A DNA stretch of 64,000 bases from Paenibacillus sp. FSL R7-0337 (GCF_037969875.1 NZ_CP150218.1:7440001-7504000); one strand, 5' to 3'; positions 9,424-17,861 are shown, counted from the first letter of the stretch. Translations and numbers: made by a program. Notes: generated by a model from the letters alone, not told the origin.

Positions 9424-9611
9424 ATCTGTGTCATATAAAAGGATTGCATCGTGTCAGGGAATATGTTAATGTTAATAAACTGTCGGCCATTTTATTATAA
9501 ATGGTCAGAATTAATACATCTTATTTATATCTTAAGTATAGCAAATGGACATCCAGTTTGTCAAGCCGCCAGTGTGGGACTATTTCAGCAAGAAAAAGGA
9601 GTGTTCAGAGG

Positions 9612-12041
9612 ATGGAAGAGACAAAGGTCTGGAAGCAGGAGCAGGAGTGGCTGGAGCAGGTGAAGGAGAAGCTGATCGCGGGGATCGCGAAGCTTATGCC
9701 TGAGGTCGGGCAGCTGAAGGAACAGGCTACGGATATCCGCCGGGGATTCTGGGAAGAGGTCACGGTCGATATGAACTCGCAGGAGGATTTCGAGGAGAGC
9801 TTCTTCACCATAACCCAGCAGGAAGCGGTTTTGTCTGAACGGGAACGCAGTCATGCGCGCAAGCTCCGGCAATGGAAAAACATGCAGCGGCTGCTGCCGT
9901 CACCTTATTTCGGGCGGATTGATTTTCGGGAGGAGGGACAACAGACAGTAGAACAGGTCTATATCGGGGTCTCCTCCTTCGCGGCTGCAGATGGCCTGAG
10001 CTTCCTCATCTATGACTGGCGTACCCCGATTGCGAGCCTGTATTACGACTATCCGCCGGGCCAGGCGGCCTTCGACACACCGGGAGGAGTAATCACTGGC
10101 ACGATGGAGCTGAAGCGGCAGTACCAGATCCGCGGAGGCCGGCTCCAGCATCTGTTCGATTCGAGCGTGACGATCGGAGATGAGCTGCTGCAGCAGGTGC
10201 TGGGTCAGGGCGCTGACTCCCAAATGAAGAGCATCGTAGCTACGATTCAGGCGGAGCAGAATGCCATTATCCGTAACGATACGAGCCGGATGCTGATTGT
10301 ACAGGGAGCAGCGGGCAGCGGCAAAACCTCGGCAGCGCTCCAGCGCGTAGCCTATCTGCTGTACAAACACCGCGTGCGGCTGACGGCCGATCAGATTGTA
10401 CTCTTTTCGCCCAATCCGATGTTCAACAGTTATGTATCCACTGTGCTCCCGGAGCTGGGGGAAGAGAATATGCAGCAGACGACCTTTCAGGAGTATCTGG
10501 ACAAATGGCTGGGTGCCGCGTTCCGTCTTGAAGATCCGTTCGATCAGATGGAGTATGTGCTCACCGCCCAGCAGCAGTTGGGTTATGACGCCCGCCTTAA
10601 GGCCATGGATTACAAAGCATCGGAATCGTTCCTCCATGCACTTCAAGGGTATGCCTACTTCCTGAAGCAGGAGGGGATGCTGTTCAAGGATATTTGCTTC
10701 CGGGATCGTATACTCATATCGGGTGAACAGATCCGGGCCAAGTTATATAGCTACGATCCTTCCATTCGTCTGCCGAACCGGGTGGAGCTGGTGCAGAAAT
10801 GGCTGCTCACCGAGCTGGCGGCACTACAGAAGGAGGAGCAGGGGGCGGCGTGGGTAGAGGAGGAGATGAATTACCTCGACAATGAGCAATACGCTGCAAT
10901 CCACCGTAAGCTGCACAGAGAGAAGGGCGTGTTCGACTTCGCGGAGAAATACCTCCGCCTGCAGGAGCAGCTGGTGCATAAGCGGGAGCAGGATGAAGGG
11001 GACTTCGATTATGCCGAGCGGGAAGAGGGATTGCTAAGCGAAATGATCGTGAAGGAGCAGTTCAGACCGCTGAGACGGGGGATCAGGAAGTTCACCTTCA
11101 TCGACATGGCCGGGCTCTACCGTCAATTGTTCAGCGATGAAACGGCCTACAGGAAGATGACAGGTGAAGCGGAGGTGCCGGAGCTATGGACGGAGATTTG
11201 TGCGCAGACCCGGGAGATGCTGGACAGCGGGACACTCTTTTATGAAGATGCGACCCCGCACTTGTACATGCAGGAGCTGATTGAAGGCGTGCGGACGAAT
11301 ACGCAGGTGCGGCATATTTTCGTGGATGAAGGCCAGGATTATTCGATGTTCCAATACGAGTTCCTCCGCAAGCTCTTCCCCCGCGCCCGCATGACCGTTC
11401 TGGGAGACTTCAGCCAGGCGATCTTCACACAGGCAACGAATCTGTATGGGGACCATTCACCGCTGCTTCATCTGTACGGGGAAGAGGAGACTAGCCAGTT
11501 CCTGCTGGTCCGCAGCTACCGCTCGACCTTCGAGATTGTGGAGTTCACCAAGCCGCTGCTGCCTGGAAGTGAAGGGATTGTGGCTTTTGAGCGGAGGGGC
11601 AGTAAGCCTGTATTATCTAAGCTGGCAAGTAAGGAAATGAAGGCAGAGCGCATCCTGGAGGATCTTGCTGAGCTTCAGGCTGAAGGCTATAGCTCTATCG
11701 CTATCATTACGAAGACGGCCGCCGAGAGCAGAGAAGCGTATGAGAGTCTGGCTGCTAGTAGAGGGGCGCATGAGCTGAAGCTGATCACGAAGAACACGCC
11801 AACTTTTGAAAAAGGAATACAGGTGATCCCCGCCTATCTCGCCAAAGGCGTCGAATTCGATGCGGTGCTAATCTACGATGCTTCTGCGCAGACGTACCAT
11901 AGAGAGAGCGAGCGGAAGCTTTTTTATACGGCATGTACTCGGGCTATGCACCGGCTGCAGTTGTATACTTCGGGGGAGTGGACGCCGTTTGTGGGTGGGG
12001 TGGACGAGGAGTTGTATGAGCAGACAGTAGTTACGCTATAG
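9612..12041 (+). CDS. helD: HelD-like RNA polymerase-recycling ATPase (UvrD/Rep superfamily 1)
   Basis: About 809 residues. The N-terminal 60 residues are charged and coiled-coil-like, as in the HelD arm that enters the RNA polymerase secondary channel. Walker A is GAAGSGKT (about 232-239) and Walker B lies in IFVDEGQDY near residue 570; a C-terminal helicase half follows, with FYTACTRAMHRL near 775. The length fits the HelD family (about 770 residues in B. subtilis). The frame extends upstream to 9501, but ATG 9612 has AAGGAG 10 bases before it and starts where the family does. HelD frees stalled RNA polymerase from DNA. A weak terminator follows. Confidence 0.85.
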   Translation: MEETKVWKQEQEWLEQVKEKLIAGIAKLMPEVGQLKEQATDIRRGFWEEVTVDMNSQEDFEESFFTITQQEAVLSERERSHARKLRQWKNMQRLLPSPYFGRIDFREEGQQTVEQVYIGVSSFAAADGLSFLIYDWRTPIASLYYDYPPGQAAFDTPGGVITGTMELKRQYQIRGGRLQHLFDSSVTIGDELLQQVLGQGADSQMKSIVATIQAEQNAIIRNDTSRMLIVQGAAGSGKTSAALQRVAYLLYKHRVRLTADQIVLFSPNPMFNSYVSTVLPELGEENMQQTTFQEYLDKWLGAAFRLEDPFDQMEYVLTAQQQLGYDARLKAMDYKASESFLHALQGYAYFLKQEGMLFKDICFRDRILISGEQIRAKLYSYDPSIRLPNRVELVQKWLLTELAALQKEEQGAAWVEEEMNYLDNEQYAAIHRKLHREKGVFDFAEKYLRLQEQLVHKREQDEGDFDYAEREEGLLSEMIVKEQFRPLRRGIRKFTFIDMAGLYRQLFSDETAYRKMTGEAEVPELWTEICAQTREMLDSGTLFYEDATPHLYMQELIEGVRTNTQVRHIFVDEGQDYSMFQYEFLRKLFPRARMTVLGDFSQAIFTQATNLYGDHSPLLHLYGEEETSQFLLVRSYRSTFEIVEFTKPLLPGSEGIVAFERRGSKPVLSKLASKEMKAERILEDLAELQAEGYSSIAIITKTAAESREAYESLAASRGAHELKLITKNTPTFEKGIQVIPAYLAKGVEFDAVLIYDASAQTYHRESERKLFYTACTRAMHRLQLYTSGEWTPFVGGVDEELYEQTVVTL

Positions 12042-12051
12042 ATCTAAGAGA

Positions 12052-12077
12052 GCCTCTCCAGGTGCTGGGGGGGCCTT
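12052..12077 (+). terminator. weak terminator after helD
   Basis: GCCTCTCCAG (12052-12061), loop GTG and CTGGGGGGGC (12065-12074) pair over 10 bp with two G-U pairs, followed by a short T run. Confidence 0.5.
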
Positions 12078-12304
12078 TGCATGTTGAGCCTGGTTCAACT
12101 ATGAGAACGAAGCGAATGGCTCTGTGATATTTATTTCGTATCAAAAGGCTTCCTTAAAGATATTTCACCTATTAATGGTGATTTGTTACGCTTAAATGAA
12201 GCTCTTCCGCAACCGCAATGAAGTATTGTAATTTTCGGATATCCATTGTTGTGGCCCTCTTTTCCTGCAGATAAAGGTAGTATAGCATAAGGGGTAGGAT
12301 CGGC

Positions 12305-12412
12305 ATGTATACTGCGAAGCAATTAGCTGAAGCGCTTAAGATTGAAACGCCCAGACGCGCCCCAATACGCGGAGTAATGTTGACTTTTGACTTTTGTTAC
12401 ACTAAACTGTAA
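12305..12412 (+). pseudogene. remnant of a MerR-family regulator N-terminus
   Basis: A 35-codon frame begins MYTAKQLAEAL, closely matching residues 3-13 of the intact MerR protein encoded 150 bp downstream (NTYTAKQVAEVL). The DNA is similar too: both share ACTGCGAAGCAA. After about 11 codons the similarity ends and the frame stops at 12410 without the rest of the winged helix. It looks like a decayed or partially duplicated copy. The 260 bases before it, back to helD, hold only the weak terminator. A translated micropeptide is possible but no good ribosome binding site is visible. Confidence 0.55.
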
Positions 12413-12438
12413 CCAATACAGCAAACTGTAACTATATT
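12387..12438 (+). promoter_or_regulatory. candidate promoter/operator of the MerR operon
   Basis: Upstream of the intact MerR gene are two TTGACT hexamers (12380-12385, 12387-12392), an inverted repeat GTTAC (12396-12400) / GTAAC (12409-12413), a direct repeat AAACTGTAAC (12404-12413 and 12423-12432, 19 bp apart) and a TATATT hexamer (12433-12438). The repeats suit autoregulation by a MerR dimer. The exact -35/-10 pairing is not clear. Confidence 0.4.
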
Positions 12439-12458
12439 CCGCAAGGAAGGAGAGTCAC

Positions 12459-12878
12459 ATGAATACCTACACTGCGAAGCAAGTGGCTGAGGTGCTGCAA
12501 CGTGAAGATCCGCAGATGAATCTGCGGACGGTCAGGTACTATACGCAGATCGGGATGCTGCCGCCGCTTGCGCTGGCCGGGAATAAAAGGGTGTACACCG
12601 ACAATCATCTGCACTATCTGCGAGCCATTCTTGTATTATCCAAGAGCGGGGAGACACTGGCTTCGGCACAGGAGAAATTGGCGGGGCTGCCACTGGATGA
12701 TGTGATCAAGCTCGGGGATAATCTGCGGCTGTACCAGTCGGATCAGATGCTCCACAGTGAGCTGCATGTCATCAGTGAAGAAGTAATTCTCTCGGTAAGT
12801 CCAAGGATCTCACCATCATTGAAAGAGAAGATGATCGCAGCCGTTACCCGGTTGCTTCAAGAGGAGGAACAGGAATGA
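12459..12878 (+). CDS. MerR-family transcriptional regulator
   Basis: A 139-residue protein with a winged helix at 3-72 (YTAKQVAEVL, then TVRYYTQIGMLPP), followed by helices for dimerisation and a short C-terminal tail. It lacks a large effector domain. The start ATG has AAGGAGAG 5-10 bases upstream. It overlaps the next gene by 4 bp (ATGA). A truncated copy of its N-terminus lies just upstream. It probably controls the operon it begins, which contains a beta-rich protein, two ParB-like proteins and a kinase. Confidence 0.85.
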   Translation: MNTYTAKQVAEVLQREDPQMNLRTVRYYTQIGMLPPLALAGNKRVYTDNHLHYLRAILVLSKSGETLASAQEKLAGLPLDDVIKLGDNLRLYQSDQMLHSELHVISEEVILSVSPRISPSLKEKMIAAVTRLLQEEEQE

Positions 12879-13414
12879 TTCAGGTCCGTCCAGCCAAATC
12901 TGCACTGGAGAACGAAGAAGGGATGAATCATCTCTGGCTTCAGATCGTGCCGCCCGGCGTTGCACAGAATATCAGCTTACAATTAATTCTTCCGGCAGGA
13001 CTTCACCGGTCCCCTAATCTGAATGGTGCTGTTGAAGACAGCAGCGGGAGAATATGGATTAACCATACGCAGTCAGTAACTGACCTGTACATTGAAATCT
13101 TCACACGGGAGCCGATCCCCTGCGGTGAGTATAGCCTGGCGGCTGAATTGTCTTACACGTACGACAATGGCGTGTTCACTACTGAGAGGGAGGACATTCC
13201 GCTGCTAGTGGTGTCCGAGGAAGAAGCGGCTCAGATCCGTACGGATGAAGAGGTTGTACGCAGAATTAAAGAGCTGCGCTTCCTGCCGGACGGCGGCGGA
13301 GCCAATTCGTCTACGTCTATCGAATATACTCCGGCAAAGTTGATTCGCTTGGACTCCAGCCATATATCGGAATGGGAGAAGAAATACCGCGTGGAAGGCG
13401 CACTAGAATTGTAA
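12875..13414 (+). CDS. hypothetical beta-rich protein in the MerR operon
   Basis: A 179-residue protein with no signal peptide or membrane segment. The first 115 residues alternate hydrophobic and polar positions like an immunoglobulin-type beta sandwich (ISLQLILPAGL, LYIEIF, YSLAAELSYTY). The last 60 are helical and charged. I do not recognise the family. It overlaps the MerR gene by 4 bp, so the two products are probably made together; it may be the sensing partner that the short regulator lacks, which is inference. Confidence 0.75.
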   Translation: MIQVRPAKSALENEEGMNHLWLQIVPPGVAQNISLQLILPAGLHRSPNLNGAVEDSSGRIWINHTQSVTDLYIEIFTREPIPCGEYSLAAELSYTYDNGVFTTEREDIPLLVVSEEEAAQIRTDEEVVRRIKELRFLPDGGGANSSTSIEYTPAKLIRLDSSHISEWEKKYRVEGALEL

Positions 13415-13437
13415 TTGATCTACAGGCAGGTGAACCT

Positions 13438-14166
13438 ATGAACTACGAGAATGCCGGGGAGCTTTTACCGGAGAAGCTGCTTAAGGAAGTGAAGAAATAT
13501 GCGGCGGGCAAGCTGCTGTATATTCCGCAGGACGATGAGAAGAAGGCGTGGGGTGAGGCTTCGGGCTACCGCCAGGTTCTCGTCAGACGCAACCAGCTGA
13601 TCTACAATAAGTATCTTCACGGAACCCCAATCGCTGAGCTGTCGAAGGAATACTATCTGTCCCAGGAGACCATTAAACGTATTGTATACTCCAAAAAGGA
13701 CACCAACAAACTGGATTACGATCCCACAGCACCATCCGCCGCGGCATACGCAGAAGCAGGGATGCTGGAGGAGTGGGTGCATACCTATGTGCTGTTCGGC
13801 CGCCGCAACAAGAATTTCTCGGAAGGCCTTGCACTGATGAACAGAACGTATGAGGGTCCGCTGTGGATCCCGCTCTCCTTGCTGGACAGAACGAGCGGAC
13901 CGGAGAGCGGGATGAAGTGGAGGGTGGACCGGGAGGATTTTGAGCAAACGGTGATGCACTGGACCAAACAGATTCAAGCGGGTGAAGCCACTCCGCCCCT
14001 CATCGCGAAGGTTGCGCAAGGGAGAATGGAACTGAACTGCGGTAATCCGTTACTGGAAGCGCTCCATCGTGCTGGTGTAAGCGAATATCCTGTCATTGTC
14101 TGGATGACGGAATTAGCCGGTGACGAGCAATATCTGAAGCAGTATGCGATGTACACACCGTACTGA
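13438..14166 (+). CDS. CD3324-type HTH protein fused to a degenerate ParB-like domain
   Basis: A 242-residue fusion. Residues 1-95 match the CD3324/Mor-like helix-turn-helix family (NAGELLPEKLLKEV, LLYIP, RNQLIYNKYLHGTPIAELSKEYYLS, IKRIVYSKK). Residues about 100-242 align with the protein of the next gene: EEWVHTYV with HEWLQFFL, and PPLIAKVAQG with PPLIVNYADG. Where the neighbour has DGRHR, a ParB/Srx-like motif, this copy has NCGNP (200-204), so the site is lost. ATG 13438 has AGGTG upstream; a frame extension to 13372 would overlap the previous gene by 43 bp and is less likely. Confidence 0.75.
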   Translation: MNYENAGELLPEKLLKEVKKYAAGKLLYIPQDDEKKAWGEASGYRQVLVRRNQLIYNKYLHGTPIAELSKEYYLSQETIKRIVYSKKDTNKLDYDPTAPSAAAYAEAGMLEEWVHTYVLFGRRNKNFSEGLALMNRTYEGPLWIPLSLLDRTSGPESGMKWRVDREDFEQTVMHWTKQIQAGEATPPLIAKVAQGRMELNCGNPLLEALHRAGVSEYPVIVWMTELAGDEQYLKQYAMYTPY

Positions 14167-14231
14167 GCGGCTATGGCGGGAATAGCTTAAATTATTCTCG
14201 ATATAGGAGGACTGCTGCTCTCACGGCTATA

Positions 14232-14723
14232 ATGAAGACATCCCACAAGGAAAGGCAGACATTCAGGATGATATACGGAACGGCTGGTTGTGCAATGGAG
14301 TATGCCCGGCGGGGGGCTATCCACGAGTGGCTGCAGTTTTTTTTGCGGAATGACGGGAAGAATGTAGTGTTGGCAGACGGATTATTGCTGGAACCTCGAG
14401 TCTACACAGGTCCGGTGGCTGTGGATATCACGAGGTTCGGAATAGAGGAAGGCGCACCCTCGTATCTGACTGAATTAGATGAAAAAGCCCGTTTCTTCAG
14501 TATTGTAGAGACGATGACAGCCTATTACAGCAAGTGGGATATGCCTCCGTTAATTGTAAATTATGCTGACGGGAAGTTTGCAATCAATGACGGACGCCAC
14601 AGGAATGTGGCCTTGCGCCGGATGAACATTACGCATGCACCCGTGGTGTTCTGGACAAGCTCGGAGGCTGATCAGCGGTACATATCGGAATATTTGAGTG
14701 AAGAGGGGATGGAGGACATATGA
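14232..14723 (+). CDS. ParB/Srx-like domain protein
   Basis: A 163-residue protein carrying DGRHR (120-124) after PPLIVNYADGKFAI, the arrangement of the nucleotide-binding GxxHR-type motif of ParB/sulfiredoxin folds. It aligns over about 140 residues with the C-terminal part of the preceding gene product, so the two are tandem paralogues. The start is uncertain: AGGAGG at 14205-14210 is 21 bases before ATG 14232, and no start codon sits at normal distance; ATG 14268 (residue 13) is an alternative. It overlaps the downstream kinase gene by 4 bp. Function is unknown; DNA binding, a nuclease or a protein kinase activity are all known for this fold. Confidence 0.7.
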   Translation: MKTSHKERQTFRMIYGTAGCAMEYARRGAIHEWLQFFLRNDGKNVVLADGLLLEPRVYTGPVAVDITRFGIEEGAPSYLTELDEKARFFSIVETMTAYYSKWDMPPLIVNYADGKFAINDGRHRNVALRRMNITHAPVVFWTSSEADQRYISEYLSEEGMEDI

Positions 14724-15247
14724 CTACCAAGTTGCCATTATTCATTATCACCGGAGCAAGCGGAGTAGGTAAAACCACGGTCATGCACGAGTTGAGGGAG
14801 CAGTTGCCGGAATTTGTGCTGTTCAGTACAGATGACGATAATTTCGGGACGACAGGGAAGAAGCTGGAGTATCAGGACCGGTATAATGTGCTGCTGCATT
14901 GCGCGCGTGCGGTTGCGTTATCCGGGAGAGGAACGGTTATTTGCGGGACGATGATGCCTTGGGACGCCAAAAAATGTGATGTTTATGATGCGTTTAGTGA
15001 AGTACACTTTATTAACCTGCATTGTGACGATTCCACCCGAAATGCCCGCCTGCGGGGCCGGGAGGATAGAGCGATCTGGACCGAGGATATGCTCAGGCAG
15101 CACGAGGAATTCGCGCAGTGGCTGCTGGACCATGCCGATACGGAGTATGATCCGCCTATGCCTACTTATGACTCCACTTCTACACCTCCGCCAGCGCTGG
15201 CAGAACAGATTAAGGTGTATATCGGGTCGAAATGGAAGGGTATGTAA
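14720..15247 (+). CDS. P-loop nucleotide kinase-like protein
   Basis: A 175-residue AAA/nucleotide-kinase-fold protein. The P-loop is GASGVGKTT (12-20). A lid-like region NARLRGREDRA occurs near 104-114, resembling shikimate, gluconate or nucleoside kinases. The ATGA overlap ties it to the ParB-like gene upstream. The substrate is unknown. It closes the MerR operon and is followed by a terminator. Confidence 0.8.
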   Translation: MTTKLPLFIITGASGVGKTTVMHELREQLPEFVLFSTDDDNFGTTGKKLEYQDRYNVLLHCARAVALSGRGTVICGTMMPWDAKKCDVYDAFSEVHFINLHCDDSTRNARLRGREDRAIWTEDMLRQHEEFAQWLLDHADTEYDPPMPTYDSTSTPPPALAEQIKVYIGSKWKGM

Positions 15248-15255
15248 AAGCTTGA

Positions 15256-15280
15256 GGCCATCCCGGCAGGGATGGCCTTT
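15256..15280 (+). terminator. terminator of the MerR/ParB-like/kinase operon
   Basis: GGCCATCCC (15256-15264), loop GGCA and GGGATGGCC (15269-15277) form a perfect 9-bp stem followed by TTT. It lies 4 bases from the stop of the convergent anti-sigma gene. Confidence 0.8.
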
Positions 15281-15283
15281 GAA

Positions 15284-16246
15284 CTATTTTAGGTTATCCC
15301 ACAGTGCCTGGAAGGCAACGGGCTCAACCTCGAAGAATACCGGAGCGTTGCTGTAACGCACGAGTCCCTGGCCGAACAGGGTCAGCTCCACCCGGGTTTT
15401 GTCCTCCAGCTGGAGGTAGACCAGCTTGCGGTCTCCTTGGTCATAGATGCCTTGTTCCATGAGCGGATCAGCGGCTAGGGGCTTGGCGGTCATGAGGGCG
15501 CTCAGGAAGCCGTCAAGCGCTGCGCCTTCGGGCAGCGGCAGGTATTGCTGCTTGCCGTTATTCCAGCTGTCGAAGCTCTCCCACTGGGCGGAGGCGATGC
15601 GCCCGTCCAAGTTCAGCTTGCCGATCAGATCGGCTCCGCTGTTCACGGTAATTCCATTTGTATGCTCGTACAGCTCCGCGAACACCTGGCCGTCCACCTC
15701 TGTATAGGACATGACCAGGAAGCCGGAATCATATCCTTTGACCGCATAGATATCCGTCTCCCCGATATTCGAGGCCAGTTCCGTATAAGCATCCTTGCCG
15801 CTCCATTCATCAATCCCGCTGGTCGTGCGGCCCAGCTTCTCTCCGCGCAGTGCAGCCGCATCGGCCGCTTCCATGCGGATCGCCGCCTGGGTATAGATAT
15901 TGCCCTGGTAGATGACCAGGCCGATCATATCGGCCGCAGCACCGGAGCTTTTATCCGGCAGCTTGATCTTGGGAATAACGACTCCGGCAGAATTCCCTGC
16001 CGCCGGTGTGCCCGGATCTACCTGGGCTACTTGATTCGGGGAAGCCGTTCCACCCAGCTGCTTCATCACGCTTGGTCCAGCCAGCCCGATTCCGGCAGCA
16101 ACCAGCACGCTTGCTGCAATATAGACTATTTTGCGCGGACGGCGTTTTTGTTCCATTTTACCTTCTAAGCCTTGCTTCATTTCGCTGCTTGAACTCATAG
16201 TATCCACCGCTTTCTTATATTGGGTTCGAAACTGATCTTCCTTCAT
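15284..16246 (-). CDS. putative anti-sigma factor, single-pass membrane protein
   Basis: A 320-residue protein with a short cytoplasmic N-terminus (1-38), one membrane helix (about 40-58, IVYIAASVLVAAGIGLAG) and a long outer domain. It is encoded directly after an ECF sigma factor with a 4-bp overlap, the standard arrangement for a sigma/anti-sigma pair. The HxxxCxxC zinc-binding motif of ZAS anti-sigma factors is absent, so sigma binding would be by another kind of N-terminus. The assignment rests on topology and context more than on family identity. Confidence 0.72.
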   Translation of the reverse strand: MKEDQFRTQYKKAVDTMSSSSEMKQGLEGKMEQKRRPRKIVYIAASVLVAAGIGLAGPSVMKQLGGTASPNQVAQVDPGTPAAGNSAGVVIPKIKLPDKSSGAAADMIGLVIYQGNIYTQAAIRMEAADAAALRGEKLGRTTSGIDEWSGKDAYTELASNIGETDIYAVKGYDSGFLVMSYTEVDGQVFAELYEHTNGITVNSGADLIGKLNLDGRIASAQWESFDSWNNGKQQYLPLPEGAALDGFLSALMTAKPLAADPLMEQGIYDQGDRKLVYLQLEDKTRVELTLFGQGLVRYSNAPVFFEVEPVAFQALWDNLK

Positions 16247-16737
16247 TCCGCTTCTGCTCCTTCCAGTTCCAGTCTTAACAGCTGACGGCCGCGCTGAAGT
16301 CTCATCTTCACGGCAGACTCGCTGATCTGCAGAATTCTGCTGATCTCCTGGACGGGATAATCCTCGTAATAGTACAGATGAATCACAGCCTTATACTTCA
16401 CCGGCAGGGCCAGCACAAGCTGCAAGACCGCCAGCTCCTCGGGGTTATCGGCCGTAACCGGCTCCACCCCTTCGAGCTTGACCTCGCGCTTGCGCCAGCC
16501 TCTGCCCAGCAGATTCTTGCAATGATTGGTGATGACCCGGATCAGCCAGGCCTTCTGGTGCTCGTCATCCTTGAATAAGGGAGCCTTCTCCATCAGCTTG
16601 ATGAAGGTGTCCTGCGTAGCCTCTTCGGCATCCTGGCGGCTGCCCAGATGAACCAGGGCAATCCGGTACAGCATATCTGCATATTGTTCGTAGCTCTTCA
16701 TCACAGGATGGCCCGGCCGGGTCATGGGTTGCTGCAT
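16243..16737 (-). CDS. ECF-family RNA polymerase sigma factor
   Basis: A 164-residue sigma-70 family protein with region 2 (ALVHLGSRQDAEEATQDTFIKLM, about 28-50) and region 4 (ALPVKYKAVIHLYYYEDY, then SRILQISESAVKMRLQRGRQLL). Regions 1.1 and 3 are missing, as expected for the extracytoplasmic-function group. The start ATG has AAAGGAGGG 9 bases upstream. It overlaps the anti-sigma gene by 4 bp. An ECF-type promoter lies just upstream, so it probably drives its own operon when released by envelope stress. Confidence 0.93.
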   Translation of the reverse strand: MQQPMTRPGHPVMKSYEQYADMLYRIALVHLGSRQDAEEATQDTFIKLMEKAPLFKDDEHQKAWLIRVITNHCKNLLGRGWRKREVKLEGVEPVTADNPEELAVLQLVLALPVKYKAVIHLYYYEDYPVQEISRILQISESAVKMRLQRGRQLLRLELEGAEAE

Positions 16738-16769
16738 GAGGTTATGCCCTCCTTTATCTATAACACCCT

Positions 16770-16800
16770 TTAGGACGGCATCCGGTCACATTTTGTTTCC
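16770..16800 (-). promoter_or_regulatory. ECF-type autoregulatory promoter of the sigma operon
   Basis: On the minus strand a -35 GGAAAC (16795-16800) is separated by 17 bp from CGTCCTAA (16770-16777). This matches the AAC/CGTC form of ECF promoters such as those of SigM, SigX and SigW. It ends 33 bp before the sigma factor start codon. No housekeeping promoter is obvious. Confidence 0.75.
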
Positions 16801-16840
16801 GGGAATTTATGCTGCCTGCGATAATCATCCTGATACAGCA

Positions 16841-16864
16841 AAAAAAAGGCCATGATTAATGGCC
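16841..16864 (-). terminator. terminator of the phosphotransferase gene
   Basis: Read on the minus strand: GGCCAT, loop TAATC, ATGGCC and then seven T. It stands 22 bases after the stop of the gene at 16887-17861. Confidence 0.8.
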
Positions 16865-16886
16865 CTATCCCAATTCTTTAGATTCC

Positions 16887-17861
16887 TCAGATCCCGGCGA
16901 ACATATCATTCAAGCGGTCCCAGTTAGCCGCGACCCACTGATTCTCCTGACGGAAGCGGACGAGCGGCGGGAATTCATCCTGCCCGGGTACCGCAATCCA
17001 TTCGGCTTCCTTCCACCAGGTTAATTTCAGCGACCGGATGAGTGTACTTGCAGGTAAGGGGGTATATTCACGGTAGCCCGTCACAAAGGCTCTTACCCGA
17101 TCCAACCTGATCCCTCCCTCAGACAACGCACAGGATAGGATCGGCCGGGCTACATCGTACTCGGGGTAGACGAAATGCAGCCTGTCGAAATCCAGGATCG
17201 CCGCCACCTGATCTGTGCTGAACAGTATATTATCTACGAACAGATCCCGGTGCCCCCAGCCCCGTTCGCAATCCGCGAAAATGCCGGTGTCCATCCGGTC
17301 GATGATCTTCCGCTGCAGCTCAAGCGCCGATATCGTATCCTCGCTCTGCCGGGCGGTTGCCTGAAGATAGCGTGCCTCCCAGTTTCTCACCATAGAGGCT
17401 TGGCTGCGGACCTCCCAGTACAGCTGCAACGAAGCAGGCTGCGTATTAAGCAGCTTGTGCATCTGACCGACTACTCTGCCCAGCGCATACATCTGCCGCT
17501 CTGTGGCCGAGCCGGGGGCAATATTGTGCCCGTCACACAGGGTCATCAGCACATACCGTTCCTGTGAAGGCGTTCTCAAGACATAATTCCCCGCGTGTGA
17601 AAATAATTTCGGAACAGGAAGGCCTTCCAGGTATAGATGGTCCTGATGGCTTAAGGAGATCTCCAGTCCGCGGGTAAGCGCTTCAGGGTAACGGATCTTG
17701 CTGTATTGCTTCACGAACAGACGGCCCTGATCACTCTCCAGCCTCCACTTCAGATTCAGGAAGCCCTGATCAATCTGGACCGCTTCAGTGACATGCATTC
17801 CGAAATGTTCTGTCATGGAGTCCAGGATCTCCTCCCGGATTCTTGCGGCTGTATCTGACAT
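16887..17861 (-). CDS. aminoglycoside phosphotransferase-fold kinase (APH/CotS-like)
   Basis: A 324-residue protein of the APH/choline-kinase fold. The catalytic loop is GWGHRDLFVDNILF near 203-216 and the metal-binding segment is AILDFDRLHFVYPEYD near 222-237. The N-terminal lobe contains LFVKQYSK as the likely ATP-lysine strand. Relatives include CotS-type spore coat kinases and homoserine or aminoglycoside kinases; the substrate here is unknown. AAGGAG lies 8 bases before ATG. It is monocistronic, with its own terminator. Confidence 0.82.
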   Translation of the reverse strand: MSDTAARIREEILDSMTEHFGMHVTEAVQIDQGFLNLKWRLESDQGRLFVKQYSKIRYPEALTRGLEISLSHQDHLYLEGLPVPKLFSHAGNYVLRTPSQERYVLMTLCDGHNIAPGSATERQMYALGRVVGQMHKLLNTQPASLQLYWEVRSQASMVRNWEARYLQATARQSEDTISALELQRKIIDRMDTGIFADCERGWGHRDLFVDNILFSTDQVAAILDFDRLHFVYPEYDVARPILSCALSEGGIRLDRVRAFVTGYREYTPLPASTLIRSLKLTWWKEAEWIAVPGQDEFPPLVRFRQENQWVAANWDRLNDMFAGI

